Origin: an uncultured Porphyromonadaceae bacterium
Lineage (GTDB): Bacteria > Bacteroidota > Bacteroidia > Bacteroidales > Muribaculaceae
Assembly: GCA_946553045.1 (NCBI GenBank)
Contig: CAMNRO010000024.1
Span: 1 to 36,863, forward strand
Reading direction: 5' to 3'
DNA length: 36,863 bases
Shown: piece after piece, positions 8,128-17,855 of the stretch
Layout of the letters: each line of letters opens with the position of its first letter
Numbering within the stretch: position 1 is the stretch's first letter
The notes under the pieces: model-generated
What the model saw: the letters and a program-made list of their open reading frames with translations, nothing else
The model's database searches: none
What the model was told of the DNA's origin: nothing
Program-made: the position numbers and the translations under genes

Positions 8128-11100
8128 TTATTTACGGCTTTCGGGCTGCTTGCCCGAGAAAACTTTCGAAAGGTATTTTTCCTGGAACTTCTGTAGCAAT
8201 TCCCAGAAATTCGGCACGAAGAGCGTGCCCAGCACTGCATTCACCGCCATGCCGACCACAACCGCGCAGCCAAGCGAGATACGGCTCGCGGCGCCGGCAC
8301 CGGTGGCAAACATCATGGGCATCACACCGAAGACAAAGGCCAGCGCTGTCATAAGGATAGGCCGCAGGCGCACATCGCCCGCATCGATAGCCGCCTGACG
8401 TATCGGCTGCCCCTGCTTGCGGTAGTCCATGGCATACTCCACTATCAGAATCGCATTCTTGGCCGCCATGCCGAGCAACAGGATTATGCCTATCTGGGTG
8501 TAGATACTGATACTCTCGCGCATGAACATACACCCGAGCACAGCGCCGAGAATGGCCGTCGGAGTCGTTATGACAACAGCCACAGGGTCGGTCCACGATT
8601 CATACTGCGCAGCCAGCACAAGTATGGTTATTATGATGGCGAAGATAAGCGTGGTCGAAATAGTCGTGCCCGATTCCGTCTCCTGGAGAGCCTCGCCGGT
8701 CCATGCATAGGAGAAGCTGGAGCCTATACGGTCGTGCATGATTTCTTCCATAGCCTTTATGCCGTCCGACGAACTCACATGCGGCGCCACCGAGGCCGTC
8801 ACCGCCGCTGTGGTGTACATATTGTAGCGGTTGAGCATGGCCTGCCCCATAACCGGCTCCACCTTGGCGAAAGCGCCGAAAGGCACCATGTCGCCCAAAG
8901 AATTGCGCACGCTGAGCGACATCACATCGCGGGCATGGCTGCGGGCCTCTTCCTGACCGCTGACAAGCACCTGATAAGTGCGTCCGAATTTCACGAAATC
9001 GTTCACATAATCCGTACCCATAAACGCCGTAAGCGCCGCATAGACATCTTCCAGCGTCAGACTATGCATCTTCACACGGTCTCGGTCTATCTTGACGGCA
9101 TACTGAGGCACCTCGCCCTGATAGAGCGTCGTCACCTTCTCTATCTCGGGAAAATCGGCCGCCGCATTCTGTATTTCGGCAACTGCCTGAGCCAGTTCTT
9201 TCGGGCCAAGATTATTTATGTCGAGAATCTGCATCTGAAGGCCGCTCGACATGCCCAGACCGGGTATGGACGGCGGATTGACCGAGAACACTATCGCCTC
9301 CTGGCATCGCGAACCGATTTCCTCGGCCTTGGCCATAACAGATTCGACGGTATTTTCTTTTCCTTTGCGCTCTTTCCATGGTTTCAGAACCACAAACATC
9401 GAACCGAGATTGCTCGAAGCGCCGCCCGCCAGGAACGACTGTCCCGCAACAGATATTACATCTTTCACCTGAGGAAGCGCCTTGATTTCAGCCGTTATGG
9501 AGCGCATGACACTGTCGGTGCGGTTGAGCGATGCGCCCGTAGGCAACTGCACGGAGGTCATGAAATAACCCATATCCTCTTCCGGCACATAGCTCGTAGG
9601 CCAGCGCAGAAAGCCCCAGAAGGCGGCACCGCAGATAGCTATGAATATCACCAGAGCCAGAACAGGACGGCGCAACATGCGGCCTACGAGCCCGGTATAG
9701 CCGCTACGTACTTTGTCGAAGCCCTTGTTGAACCACCGATAGAGGAAAAAACGCGGTTCGCCGGTGTTCGGCTTAAGGAAAAGGGCGCACATAGCGGGGG
9801 TAAACGTAAGAGCATTAAACCCGGAAAAAGCCGTCGACACCGCAATTGTGAGGGCAAACTGCTTGTAGAGCTGCCCCGTAATGCCCGATATGAATGCCGT
9901 AGGGATAAACACAGACAAGAGCACGAGAACCTCGCCGACAACAGGCCCCTGCAACTCGTCCATCGCCTGACGGGCAGCATCTTTGGCCGAGAGTTTGCCC
10001 TCATTCAATATTCGCGAACAATCCTCTACTACCACGATGGCGTCGTCTACCACAATCGCTATCGCAAGCACAAGTCCGAACAATGTCAGTGTATTGAGTG
10101 TGAAGCCCATAAGCTTCATCACTGCAAAGGTCGCAATAAGCGAAACCGGAACCGTCAGCATCGGTATCACCACAGCGCGCCAGTTTTGCAGAAAGAGCAT
10201 AATCACAAGCATCACAATGAGAGTGGTCTCGACGAAGGTGACCAGAACCTCATCTATCGACGCCGTCACGAAATCGGTCGTATTCAGTATTATACGATAA
10301 TTGACATCTTCAGGAAAATACTCCTGCAATTCGTCGAGCTTGTTCTCCACATCGCGGGCCACAGTAAGCGCGTTCGCGCCCGGAAGCTGATAGACACCGA
10401 TAAGACCGGCGCTTTTACCCGACACATTCGAAATCATCGAATATGAGTTGCTGCCGAGCTCGACGGTGCCGATATCCTTCAGTCGCAGCATTGAGCCGTC
10501 GGTATTTGCCCGCACAACGATATTGCCGAATTCCTCGGCGCTCTCAAGCCGGCCCTGCGATGTAAGGGTAAATTCGAATTGCTGGCCCGACCCGTCGGGC
10601 GGAGCGCCGACAGAACCGGCGGAAACCTCCATGTTCTGGCTCGATATGGCTGCCATGACATCGGTTGGCGATATTTCGCGCACACGCATTTTCTCGGGGT
10701 CGAGCCATACGCGCATGCTGTACTCGCCCGAACCGAACGCCTCGACCTGCCCTACTCCGTCGATACGCGAAAGGGCGTCTACCACATTGAGCTGAGCATA
10801 GTTAGTGAGATACAGACCGTCGTAGAGCTCCGGTTTGTCGGTTTCAAGCGCCACAAAGAGAATGATATCCGACGAACGCGACATCACCGACACGCCTTCC
10901 TGCTTCACGGCTGTCGGCAGCTGAGGCTCTGCAAGCGAAACACGGTTCTGAACCTTGACTGTAGCCATATCGAGATCGGTGCCGTTCTCGAAGGTAATCT
11001 CAAGCATATAGGAGCCGGCAGAGCTCGACGAACTCATATACATCATACCGTCCACACCGTTCACCTGCTGCTCGATAGGAGCACCGATGGTCTCGGCAAT

Positions 11101-11271
11101 GGTCTTGGCGTCGGCACCGGGATACGAGGCGCTCACGAACACCGTTGGCGGCGTTATATCCGGGTATTGCGCAACCGGCAGCGACTTCACCGTAAGCAAT
11201 CCGGCCAGAACCATCAGCACGGCGATGACAGTGGCAAAAATCGGACGGTCTATAAAAAATTTACTGAACAT
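8128..11271 (-). CDS. RND multidrug efflux pump, inner-membrane subunit (AcrB/MexB type)
   Basis: This is a proton-driven exporter of the HAE1 family that pumps drugs, bile salts or other amphiphiles through a TolC channel. At 1047 residues it has the normal length. It has the typical N-terminal helix (FFIDRPIFATVIAVL), the twin aspartates of TM4 at 409-410 (VVDDAIVVVED) and the proton-relay Lys938 (MAAKNAILIVEY). Two repeated halves with large periplasmic loops and the PxxxxxE-type loops of AcrB are recognisable. It is the last gene of the order outer-membrane factor, adaptor, pump. It starts about 60 bases after the adaptor stop, with an AT-rich inverted repeat between them. Substrate cannot be told from sequence. 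Confidence 0.97.
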   Translation of the reverse strand: MFSKFFIDRPIFATVIAVLMVLAGLLTVKSLPVAQYPDITPPTVFVSASYPGADAKTIAETIGAPIEQQVNGVDGMMYMSSSSSAGSYMLEITFENGTDLDMATVKVQNRVSLAEPQLPTAVKQEGVSVMSRSSDIILFVALETDKPELYDGLYLTNYAQLNVVDALSRIDGVGQVEAFGSGEYSMRVWLDPEKMRVREISPTDVMAAISSQNMEVSAGSVGAPPDGSGQQFEFTLTSQGRLESAEEFGNIVVRANTDGSMLRLKDIGTVELGSNSYSMISNVSGKSAGLIGVYQLPGANALTVARDVENKLDELQEYFPEDVNYRIILNTTDFVTASIDEVLVTFVETTLIVMLVIMLFLQNWRAVVIPMLTVPVSLIATFAVMKLMGFTLNTLTLFGLVLAIAIVVDDAIVVVEDCSRILNEGKLSAKDAARQAMDELQGPVVGEVLVLLSVFIPTAFISGITGQLYKQFALTIAVSTAFSGFNALTFTPAMCALFLKPNTGEPRFFLYRWFNKGFDKVRSGYTGLVGRMLRRPVLALVIFIAICGAAFWGFLRWPTSYVPEEDMGYFMTSVQLPTGASLNRTDSVMRSITAEIKALPQVKDVISVAGQSFLAGGASSNLGSMFVVLKPWKERKGKENTVESVMAKAEEIGSRCQEAIVFSVNPPSIPGLGMSSGLQMQILDINNLGPKELAQAVAEIQNAAADFPEIEKVTTLYQGEVPQYAVKIDRDRVKMHSLTLEDVYAALTAFMGTDYVNDFVKFGRTYQVLVSGQEEARSHARDVMSLSVRNSLGDMVPFGAFAKVEPVMGQAMLNRYNMYTTAAVTASVAPHVSSSDGIKAMEEIMHDRIGSSFSYAWTGEALQETESGTTISTTLIFAIIITILVLAAQYESWTDPVAVVITTPTAILGAVLGCMFMRESISIYTQIGIILLLGMAAKNAILIVEYAMDYRKQGQPIRQAAIDAGDVRLRPILMTALAFVFGVMPMMFATGAGAASRISLGCAVVVGMAVNAVLGTLFVPNFWELLQKFQEKYLSKVFSGKQPESRK

Positions 11272-11278
11272 CTTGCTA

Positions 11279-11342
11279 ATTAATAATTAAGAATTTAATA
11301 GAGAAACCAATAATTCTTCATTATAAATTCTCAATTATTAAT
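11279..11342. repeat. AT-rich inverted repeat between adaptor and pump genes
   Basis: Arms 11279-11297 and 11324-11342 match at 18 of 19 positions. The element includes the word TAATTCTTCATT (11311-11322), which recurs at 34085-34096. Read on the minus strand it supplies the final Ile-Asn-Asn codons and the stop of the adaptor gene. It may act as an intra-operon stem that tunes pump expression. Confidence 0.75.
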
Positions 11343-12446
11343 TAATGGTTTTACTGTCATTCCGTCGCGGACCTTGAGGAGGGCCTTGGTAACATATTTT
11401 TCGCCGGCGTGCACTCCCGATGTGATAAGACGGAGAGAATCGCCAACCGTCTCACCCGTCTTGACAGGCGTATAGACAACCTTGTCGGAATCATTGACAA
11501 CATAGATATAATCGCCCAGCTGGTCGGAAGCGATGGCGGCGTCCTTTACCAGAAGGGCATGTGGGTTAGCCTCAGACGGCAATTCGATTGTCGCATACAT
11601 GCCGCTGCGCAACTCGCCGTAGGGATTGGCAATCTCGGCCTGCAGCTGCATCGTTCCCGTCGAAGTGTTGATACGCGGCGCCATATAGTCGAGACGCCCG
11701 GTATATTCATGCGCGAGAGGCTCCGAGAAAACCACCTTCATACTGTCGTACAGGTGCGGACTGTCGGCCACACGCGCCTTTATATTGGCAAGAACAGCGG
11801 CATCCTCAATCGAGAAATCGAGATACATCACATTGTCGTGATATATCTTTGCCAGAGCCACCGGGGCAGCCTCGCCCGCCACAAAGGCCCCGACATCGTA
11901 AGACGCAAGAGTCACATGTCCGTCGAAAGGAGCGCGCACCGTGCAGTACGACAGCTGGGTGCGCGCCGTCTGAAGAGACGCTTCCGCCGTTTTTATGGCT
12001 GCCGAAGCTTCCTCGACCGCGCTCTTGGCCTGCTCCACCTCCATCTTGCTCACCGCATCGCTCTCGAGAGCGCGCTTCATGGCAGCATAACGGCTCGACG
12101 CATAGTCGTAAGTGGCCTGCGCAGTACTGAGCTGCGCCTCAGCCTGCTGGACGGCATCGCGGTAATTACGGTCCTCTATTCTGAAAAGGACATCGCCTTT
12201 GTGCACATAGTCGCCTGGCTTATAATCCTTCGACAGCAGATAACCGTCTACACGCCCAACCAGGTCCACCTCCTGCGTCGCCACAAGAGTGCCCGGATAA
12301 GTGGTATGAATTACAACAAAGTCGGCCCGCACAAGTGCGACATCTATCTCCGGCGCTTCCGACTGCGCACCATGCTCTGTCTTGTGGCACGACTGCACCG
12401 CAGCGGCGCACAGCAGCAGAATAATATAAAAAGTATTATGTTTCAT
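11331..12446 (-). CDS. RND efflux periplasmic adaptor lipoprotein (AcrA/MexA type)
   Basis: This membrane-fusion protein bridges the RND pump and the TolC-like channel. The open frame runs up to 12485, but the Met at 12446 is the likely start: it gives a lipoprotein signal with lipobox VQSC near residue 20, and it removes the overlap with the upstream tolC-like gene (11-base gap instead). The product is 371 residues. Domains are in the usual order: a split biotinyl-lipoyl part (GRVDGYLLSKDYKPGDYVHKG), an alpha-helical hairpin rich in Ala, Glu and Gln (about 75-140), the second lipoyl half (VRAPFDGHV), a beta-barrel and the membrane-proximal domain. The last residues, LINN, come from a dispersed AT-rich repeat. 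Confidence 0.94.
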   Translation of the reverse strand: MKHNTFYIILLLCAAAVQSCHKTEHGAQSEAPEIDVALVRADFVVIHTTYPGTLVATQEVDLVGRVDGYLLSKDYKPGDYVHKGDVLFRIEDRNYRDAVQQAEAQLSTAQATYDYASSRYAAMKRALESDAVSKMEVEQAKSAVEEASAAIKTAEASLQTARTQLSYCTVRAPFDGHVTLASYDVGAFVAGEAAPVALAKIYHDNVMYLDFSIEDAAVLANIKARVADSPHLYDSMKVVFSEPLAHEYTGRLDYMAPRINTSTGTMQLQAEIANPYGELRSGMYATIELPSEANPHALLVKDAAIASDQLGDYIYVVNDSDKVVYTPVKTGETVGDSLRLITSGVHAGEKYVTKALLKVRDGMTVKPLINN

Positions 12447-12456
12447 AACAGGGTGT

Positions 12457-13890
12457 TTACATGGCGTCGGCCGACCAGCCGCCACCCAGAGCTTTATAAA
12501 GGTTGATAAGAGAATCTATTGCTTGTCCGCGGGCCGACACGAGTGTATTCTGATAGCTCAGATAGTTCAGCATCGCATCAACCACATTTGAAAACGCCGT
12601 GAGACCTTCCTTATATAGGTCTACAGACAGCCTCACTTCTTCCGCAGAACTCTCTACTACCTCTTCTATAGTAGAAATATATTCCTGCGTGCATGTATAT
12701 TTCCGGGCAGCATCGCGCACCTCCTCCACGGCTGTGAGAATAGCAAGATTATAATTGTCAACCGCAATCTCCATCTGCTCGCGGGCTTCGGCCGCATTGT
12801 AGCGTCGCGAAAGACCGTCGAAAATAGTCCAGGAAATTGTCGGGGCTATGGAATAGGTAAGTCCGGCGCGCGAAAAAAGGTCGCCTATATTATGGGCCTG
12901 AGTACCGGCCGAAGCCGAAACCGACAGCGAAGGCAGATATTCCTTCCGGGCAATGCCCAGGGCTGCTGCGGCGGCCTCAATGCTCTTCTCGGCCTGCACC
13001 ACGTCGGGACGGCGCTGCAACAGATCGCCCGGAACGCCAAGCCCCGCCGCAGGCATGTCAGAAGGTATCTTCGCCGCCGTCATGACCCCCTCGGGCAGCT
13101 CCTCGCGGGTCACACCCAGAAGCACGGCAAGCGAATTGACCGAAGCATCTATCGATGCCTCGAGCAATGGAATCTGTGCGATTGTAGAATAATAGAGGGT
13201 AGAAGCCTGGGCTACGTCGAGCTTTGATGCAAGGCCGGTCTCATGACGGGTCTTGGTAATATTAAGAATCCTTAGCTGGCTCTCGGAATGCTCCCGCGCG
13301 ACAGCAAACTGTCCGCGGGCCACCAGCAGGCCGATATATGTAGAGGCTATCTCAGCATCGACGCTAAGACCGACGCCGGCATATTCAGCCGCCGAGACCT
13401 TGACCTGCGCCCGGGCCTCACGGACCTGCGCCGTAATCTTGCCGAACACATCGATTTCCCAACGCATATTCACCGTGCCGCTGAACGATGACAATGTCGT
13501 CGCCGGCGCCTTCTCGGCTGCCGTCAGACCCGACACACGCTCGCGGCTCCACCCGGCGTCGAGGCTGAACGTCGGGAAATAGGCACTCCGTGCAGCCCCT
13601 GCCTGCGCCCGCGCAATCTCTATGCGACGCGCAGCCATGGCAACATCGTAATTGTTGCGCCGACCGATAGCTATAAGACTGTCGAGCAGAGGGTCGCCGA
13701 AACCACGCCACCAGCCGGCATTGACGGCGTCGGCCACAAAAACGCCGGAATCAGTCGTTTCCCAGCTCGACGGCAGAGAATGCTCAAGATAGTCGCGTTC
13801 GGCACCTTTGGCGCGCGGACAGGCTGCCCAAAGTATAAAACCGAGCACACCCAGCCATCTCAGCAGATTCAGTGATGATTTATCTCTCAT
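12457..13890 (-). CDS. TolC-family outer-membrane efflux channel (OprM/NodT type)
   Basis: This is the outer-membrane exit duct of the tripartite efflux system. At 477 residues it has the normal length. It has an N-terminal export signal with a possible weak lipobox (WAAC at about 21-24), the early WWRGFGDPLLD motif typical of NodT/OprM proteins, and two homologous halves of long coiled helices; the second opens with LLQRRPDVVQAEKSIEAA. It is the first gene of the minus-strand operon, followed after 11 bases by the adaptor. Many Bacteroidota operons instead put the channel last, so this order is less common but not unique. Confidence 0.93.
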   Translation of the reverse strand: MRDKSSLNLLRWLGVLGFILWAACPRAKGAERDYLEHSLPSSWETTDSGVFVADAVNAGWWRGFGDPLLDSLIAIGRRNNYDVAMAARRIEIARAQAGAARSAYFPTFSLDAGWSRERVSGLTAAEKAPATTLSSFSGTVNMRWEIDVFGKITAQVREARAQVKVSAAEYAGVGLSVDAEIASTYIGLLVARGQFAVAREHSESQLRILNITKTRHETGLASKLDVAQASTLYYSTIAQIPLLEASIDASVNSLAVLLGVTREELPEGVMTAAKIPSDMPAAGLGVPGDLLQRRPDVVQAEKSIEAAAAALGIARKEYLPSLSVSASAGTQAHNIGDLFSRAGLTYSIAPTISWTIFDGLSRRYNAAEAREQMEIAVDNYNLAILTAVEEVRDAARKYTCTQEYISTIEEVVESSAEEVRLSVDLYKEGLTAFSNVVDAMLNYLSYQNTLVSARGQAIDSLINLYKALGGGWSADAM

Positions 13891-14073
13891 AATAATTGAA
13901 CCATTTTCCTTATAACAAAATCAGACACGAAAAAAGCAATGCCCGCAGACATCGCTTTAACCATTTTTAACCTCGAAAAATCTACTGCCGACCTGTATAT
14001 GTCAGAAAAATACAAACGCAAAAAAATTAGTATCTTTGCACCCCCTTATCACTTATTACTTATTACTTAAAAA
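13891..14073. other. Divergent intergenic region between efflux operon and DMT permease
   Basis: It must hold the efflux operon promoter on the minus strand, but I see no clean TAnnTTTG box for it. A clear plus-strand box is present at 14031-14038. A short tandem run of ACTTATT-like units (about 14048-14069) sits just before the permease start. No regulator gene such as a TetR or AraC family member adjoins the efflux operon. Confidence 0.5.
14031..14038 (+). promoter_or_regulatory. Promoter -7 box of the DMT permease
   Basis: TATCTTTG is an exact TAnnTTTG match, placing transcription start about 30 bases before the ATG at 14074. Confidence 0.7.
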
Positions 14074-14946
14074 ATGTGGGTAATGCTCGCTTTGGCCTCG
14101 GCTATATGCCTTGGCGTATATGACATATTCAAGAAAATCTCGCTGCGCGACAATAACGTCCTCATCGTTCTGCTGCTCAACACCGTCTTCGGTGCCCTCT
14201 TCATGAGCCCCGTAATAATCGGCGGCGCCATGCACGGCTACTGGGGACTGGGGCAGACCATCGGAGGCCATCTCATGATTATAGCCAAATCATTTATCGT
14301 TCTCGGCTCCTGGCTCCTCGGTTATTTTGCCATAAAACACCTGCCGCTCACTATCGCCGGCCCGGTCAACGCCTCGCGACCCGTCATGGTGCTCCTCGGC
14401 GCCCTGCTCATATTCGGTGAACGGCTCAACGCGCTCCAGTGGGGCGGCATACTGCTCGGCTTCGCCTCCCTCTTCCTCATATCCAGAGTCGGAGCCAAAG
14501 AAGGATTCGCGTTCCGCGGCAGCCGATGGCTGTGGTGCTGCTTCGGAGCCGCTCTGCTCGGAGCCGTCAGCGCCCTCTACGACAAATACCTCCTGCGACG
14601 CTTCGAACCCCTCGAAGTGCAGGCATGGTATTCGCTCTACCAAGTATTCATCATGGGCTCGACAGTGCTGATTCTCAACCATACGCGGGCTGCAGCCACA
14701 CCATTCCGATGGCGCTGGAGCATCCCCTGCATAGCCCTGTTCCTCACCACCGCCGACATCGCATACTTCTATGCCCTCTCTCAGCCCGACTCAATGATTT
14801 CCATCGTATCGATGATACGCCGCGGCAGCGTCCTCGTTTCATTCTTCTACGGCGTCTTCGCTCTGCACGAGAAACACATACGAGCCAAACTCATCGACCT
14901 CGGCATACTCGCCGCCAGCCTCACACTACTCGTTTTAGGAAGCTAA
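14074..14946 (+). CDS. EamA/DMT-superfamily membrane transporter
   Basis: This inner-membrane permease of the drug/metabolite transporter superfamily has 290 residues and about ten hydrophobic helices arranged as two EamA repeats. The first repeat runs to about residue 135 (LTIAGPVNASRPVMVLLGALLIFGERL, typical of the repeat end) and the second from about 150 to the C-terminus (SMISIVSMIRRGSVLVSFFYGVFALHEK). Substrates of this family vary widely (amino acids, nucleotides, other metabolites), so none is assigned. It is monocistronic and convergent with feoB, and its stop codon is followed within a few bases by an 8-bp tandem repeat array. Confidence 0.9.
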   Translation: MWVMLALASAICLGVYDIFKKISLRDNNVLIVLLLNTVFGALFMSPVIIGGAMHGYWGLGQTIGGHLMIIAKSFIVLGSWLLGYFAIKHLPLTIAGPVNASRPVMVLLGALLIFGERLNALQWGGILLGFASLFLISRVGAKEGFAFRGSRWLWCCFGAALLGAVSALYDKYLLRRFEPLEVQAWYSLYQVFIMGSTVLILNHTRAAATPFRWRWSIPCIALFLTTADIAYFYALSQPDSMISIVSMIRRGSVLVSFFYGVFALHEKHIRAKLIDLGILAASLTLLVLGS

Positions 14947-14950
14947 GCGG

Positions 14951-15014
14951 TTAGGAGATTAGGAAGTTAGGAAGTTAGGAGGTTAGGAAAGTAGGGAATA
15001 AGGAAATTAGGAGA
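14951..15014 (+). repeat. Octamer array, eight units of TTAGGARR
   Basis: Eight consecutive 8-bp units starting five bases after the DMT permease stop: TTAGGAGA, TTAGGAAG (twice), TTAGGAGG, TTAGGAAA, two degenerate units, and TTAGGAGA. Together with the larger array at 15098-15225 it can fold into a long imperfect hairpin. Confidence 0.9.
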
Positions 15015-15097
15015 ATATGTAAGCATGACATATACAGACGGCAAACAGCCGCCTTAATATCTTAGCCTCAAAACCACCAAAATACGCCCCTCCCACC
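15015..15097. other. Spacer between the two octamer arrays
   Basis: These 83 bases show no octamer repeats and no gene. They would form the loop of the large hairpin made by the two arrays. Confidence 0.5.
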
Positions 15098-15225
15098 TTC
15101 CTAACTTCATAACATCAACCACATAATCTCCTATCCTCATACCCTCATAACTTCATAACCTCCTATCCTCCGACCCTCATAATCTCCTAACCTCATACCC
15201 TCCTAACTTCCTAATCTCCTATCCT
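15098..15225 (-). repeat. Octamer array, sixteen units, ending at the feoB stop codon
   Basis: Sixteen consecutive 8-bp units in exact 8-bp register. On the minus strand the consensus is AGRTTAGG, with TATG variants of TAGG; units nearest the edge at 15098 are most degenerate. The last base of the array is part of the feoB stop codon. In feoB sense it reads the same TTAGGARR word that follows the DMT permease on the plus strand. Confidence 0.9.
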
Positions 15226-17702
15226 CATATCAGGAGAGCGAGGCGGTAGACGGCGAAGGCTACGAGCCATGCGACCACAGTATTATATATGATACTGAAA
15301 AGGCCGTAGCGAGGGCTGCCGGTCTCGCGGCAGATAGCCACTATTGTGGCGAAACAGGGGCAATACAGCAATATGAACACAAGAAATGCCAGCGCAGAAG
15401 GCTGCGTGAAATCCGGCTTACCTGTCGCCGGGTCGGGCTGTTCGAGACGCGCGCCAAGCCGGGCGTCCGACACAGCCTCATCGTCGGTATAAAGCACACC
15501 GAGGGTCGAAACCACAATCTCCTTGGCCGGAACACCGGCAAGAGCAGCCACCGAAGCACGCCAGTGGAAACCGATAGGCTCCATCACCGGATTGATAGCC
15601 TTACCGGCCATCTCGAGATACGAATCGCGCGAAGTGTCGATAGCGGCAGTCTCGGCCGACGGCGTCTTATCACGGTCGAGAGGGAAATAATTTAGCGCCC
15701 AAACCAGCACACTCGCTACCAGAATTATGCCGCCCATCTTTTTGAGATATTGCTTGCCCTTGGCCCATGTATGGCTCAGCGAAGCCTTCATCGTCGGCAT
15801 GCGATAGGGAGGCAACTCCATCACAAAAGGCGTCTCGTCTTTTCTGAAAAGGAATTTACGCAGAAGACGCGCCGTTATAACCCCAACGACAATACCACCC
15901 AGATACAGCCCCATCAGAACAAAAGGTGCCGATGCCGCAAAAAACGTGCCCACCATCAGGATATAGACCGGCAGACGCGCCGAGCACGACATAAAGGGAT
16001 TGATAAGAATGGTGATGATACGGCTCGAACGGCTTTCAATGGCGCGCGACGACAGAATGGCCGGCACATTGCAGCCGAAACCCATCACCAACGGTATGAA
16101 CGACTTACCGTGAAGCCCTATGCGGTGCATGACCTTGTCCATGATAAAAGCGGCACGCGCCATATAGCCCGTATCCTCCATGAAAGATATGCAGAAATAC
16201 AAAATCAGGATATTGGGCAGGAACACTATCACGCCCCCGACTCCACCTATTATACCGTCGGCCACCAGGTCTTTCAGCGGACCCTCGGGCATGAGCCTGT
16301 CGACAACGCCGCTCAGCCATTCCACCGCTCCCTCTATCCACTCCATCGGATACTGGCCGATGACAAATGTGGCCCAGAAGATGAAGAACATTATCAGCAG
16401 GAATATCGGGAAGCCGAGAAGCTTGTTCGTAGCCAGAGAATCGAGCACACGGGTGGTACGGTCCGAGTTCTTCTTGCCGGCCTTATAAGTCTCTGCAAGG
16501 GCGCCGGCGATAAAGCCATATTTCTCGGCCGCGACTATCGATGAAATATCCTCGTCGCGCAGCGATTCGATACGCCCCCGCAACTTGTCGCGCAACAGCA
16601 GTATCGGGCTGTCGGCACCTTCCCGCAGATGCTGACGCCACACACGGCTCTCATCATGACGGAAGAGACGGAATCTCCTGCTACGGGCGCCGTCCGACGG
16701 AGCGGAGGCGCCAATCGACAACTCGTCCTCTATCTCATGGTCGCCCTCGAGCAATTTGATGGCAAGATAGCGCGGCGAGAACTGCTTGTTGACCTCAGGC
16801 GTCGCCTTTATGCGGTCTACGAGCTGGCGCACAGCCCCTTCGAGGTCCGCACCCAGATTCACATGTATATGGCGCACCGTCGTGTCGCGCCCTTCGAACA
16901 CCGACACCACCGTGTCAAAGAGAGCATCGACACCCTCTCCCGTCTTGGCTACGATAGGAACCATCGGCACACCGATCATTGCGCCGAGACTGTCATAATC
17001 GAGCTCACCTCCTCGCGCGCGCACCTCATCATACATATTCAGGGCAATAACCATGCTCGGGTCCATGTCGATGAGTTCGGTCGTAAGAAACAGATTGCGC
17101 TCAAGATTGGAGGTATCTACGACATTTATGATTACGTCGGGGGTGTTCTCGCGCAGATACCGGCGCACATACAGCTCCTCGGGCGAATAGCACGTCAACG
17201 AATAAGTGCCCGGAAGGTCTACTATATTGATACGGTAGGAACCATGCTCGAAATACCCTTCCTTCGCGTCAACAGTCACACCACTGTAATTTCCCACATG
17301 CTCGCGGGCTCCCGACGCCCGGTTGAACAGCGATGTCTTGCCGCAGTTGGGATTGCCGATGAGCGCCACATTTATAATATGCCGCTCGTGGTGATACTCC
17401 CGGCGCGCCTCGATGTCTTCTACCGTAGGCGCAGGCGCACTCGCAGCCTTAGCCCCGAGGACAATAGCCTCTTCGGGCGAAACCTTCACCACCTCTACAA
17501 GATTTGCCTCCGAACGCCGCAGCGACACCTCATAGCCCATCAGATTATACTTGATTGGGTCGCGCAGAGGTGCATGGAGCACAACCGACACTCCATGACC
17601 TTTCACAAAACCCATCTCTATGAGACGTTTACGGAAGGCTCCGTGACCCAGAACCTTCACCACGATGCCGGTCTCGCCGGTGTGTAGCTGCGACAGTTTC
17701 AT
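15225..17702 (-). CDS. feoB: Ferrous iron transporter, FeoA-FeoB fusion
   Basis: This is the inner-membrane Fe(II) importer. At 825 residues it combines an N-terminal FeoA SH3-like domain (about 1-75: KLSQLHTGETGIVV, RLIEMGFVKG) with FeoB. The FeoB G-domain has the P-loop GNPNCGKTSLFN starting near residue 116, a G3 DLPGTYSL near 162 and a G4-type NMYD. The membrane part has the two Gate regions and the conserved cysteine segment (GFGCNVPAI and the later CPCFATIVAICRETG). The fused arrangement is common in Bacteroidales. A possible -7 box (minus-strand TATTTTTG, 17710-17717) lies only eight bases from the ATG, so the true promoter is uncertain; no Fur box was recognised. Confidence 0.96.
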   Translation of the reverse strand: MKLSQLHTGETGIVVKVLGHGAFRKRLIEMGFVKGHGVSVVLHAPLRDPIKYNLMGYEVSLRRSEANLVEVVKVSPEEAIVLGAKAASAPAPTVEDIEARREYHHERHIINVALIGNPNCGKTSLFNRASGAREHVGNYSGVTVDAKEGYFEHGSYRINIVDLPGTYSLTCYSPEELYVRRYLRENTPDVIINVVDTSNLERNLFLTTELIDMDPSMVIALNMYDEVRARGGELDYDSLGAMIGVPMVPIVAKTGEGVDALFDTVVSVFEGRDTTVRHIHVNLGADLEGAVRQLVDRIKATPEVNKQFSPRYLAIKLLEGDHEIEDELSIGASAPSDGARSRRFRLFRHDESRVWRQHLREGADSPILLLRDKLRGRIESLRDEDISSIVAAEKYGFIAGALAETYKAGKKNSDRTTRVLDSLATNKLLGFPIFLLIMFFIFWATFVIGQYPMEWIEGAVEWLSGVVDRLMPEGPLKDLVADGIIGGVGGVIVFLPNILILYFCISFMEDTGYMARAAFIMDKVMHRIGLHGKSFIPLVMGFGCNVPAILSSRAIESRSSRIITILINPFMSCSARLPVYILMVGTFFAASAPFVLMGLYLGGIVVGVITARLLRKFLFRKDETPFVMELPPYRMPTMKASLSHTWAKGKQYLKKMGGIILVASVLVWALNYFPLDRDKTPSAETAAIDTSRDSYLEMAGKAINPVMEPIGFHWRASVAALAGVPAKEIVVSTLGVLYTDDEAVSDARLGARLEQPDPATGKPDFTQPSALAFLVFILLYCPCFATIVAICRETGSPRYGLFSIIYNTVVAWLVAFAVYRLALLI

Positions 17703-17855
17703 CTATATTCAAAAATATAAAGCGGTTTGAAGGAAGTCTGACGATATCCTCTTAAAAACATGCAAAATTGCGAATAAATCCCCACATACCCAATACCGTC
17801 TATAGGGTAGTTACGTTTTTCTGCTCAGCACCGACGCATACTTCTTGTTTTTTAG

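Noticed and set aside
8734..10446. Long plus-strand open frame (570 codons) opposite the RND pump gene
   Set aside because: It is antisense to a clear AcrB-type gene. The translation is rich in His and Arg with no domain, as expected for a shadow frame in GC-rich coding DNA.
14951..15225. CRISPR array
   Set aside because: The units are 8 bp, contiguous, with no spacers, and inverted in two blocks; no cas genes are present.
15098..15225. Coding extension of feoB into the repeat array
   Set aside because: The FeoB C-terminus is already complete, and the array begins at its stop codon. An 8-bp period is not compatible with a repeated peptide in one frame.
16629..17687. Plus-strand open frame of 352 codons opposite feoB
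   Set aside because: It lies wholly antisense to the FeoA-FeoB coding sequence and shows no recognisable domain.
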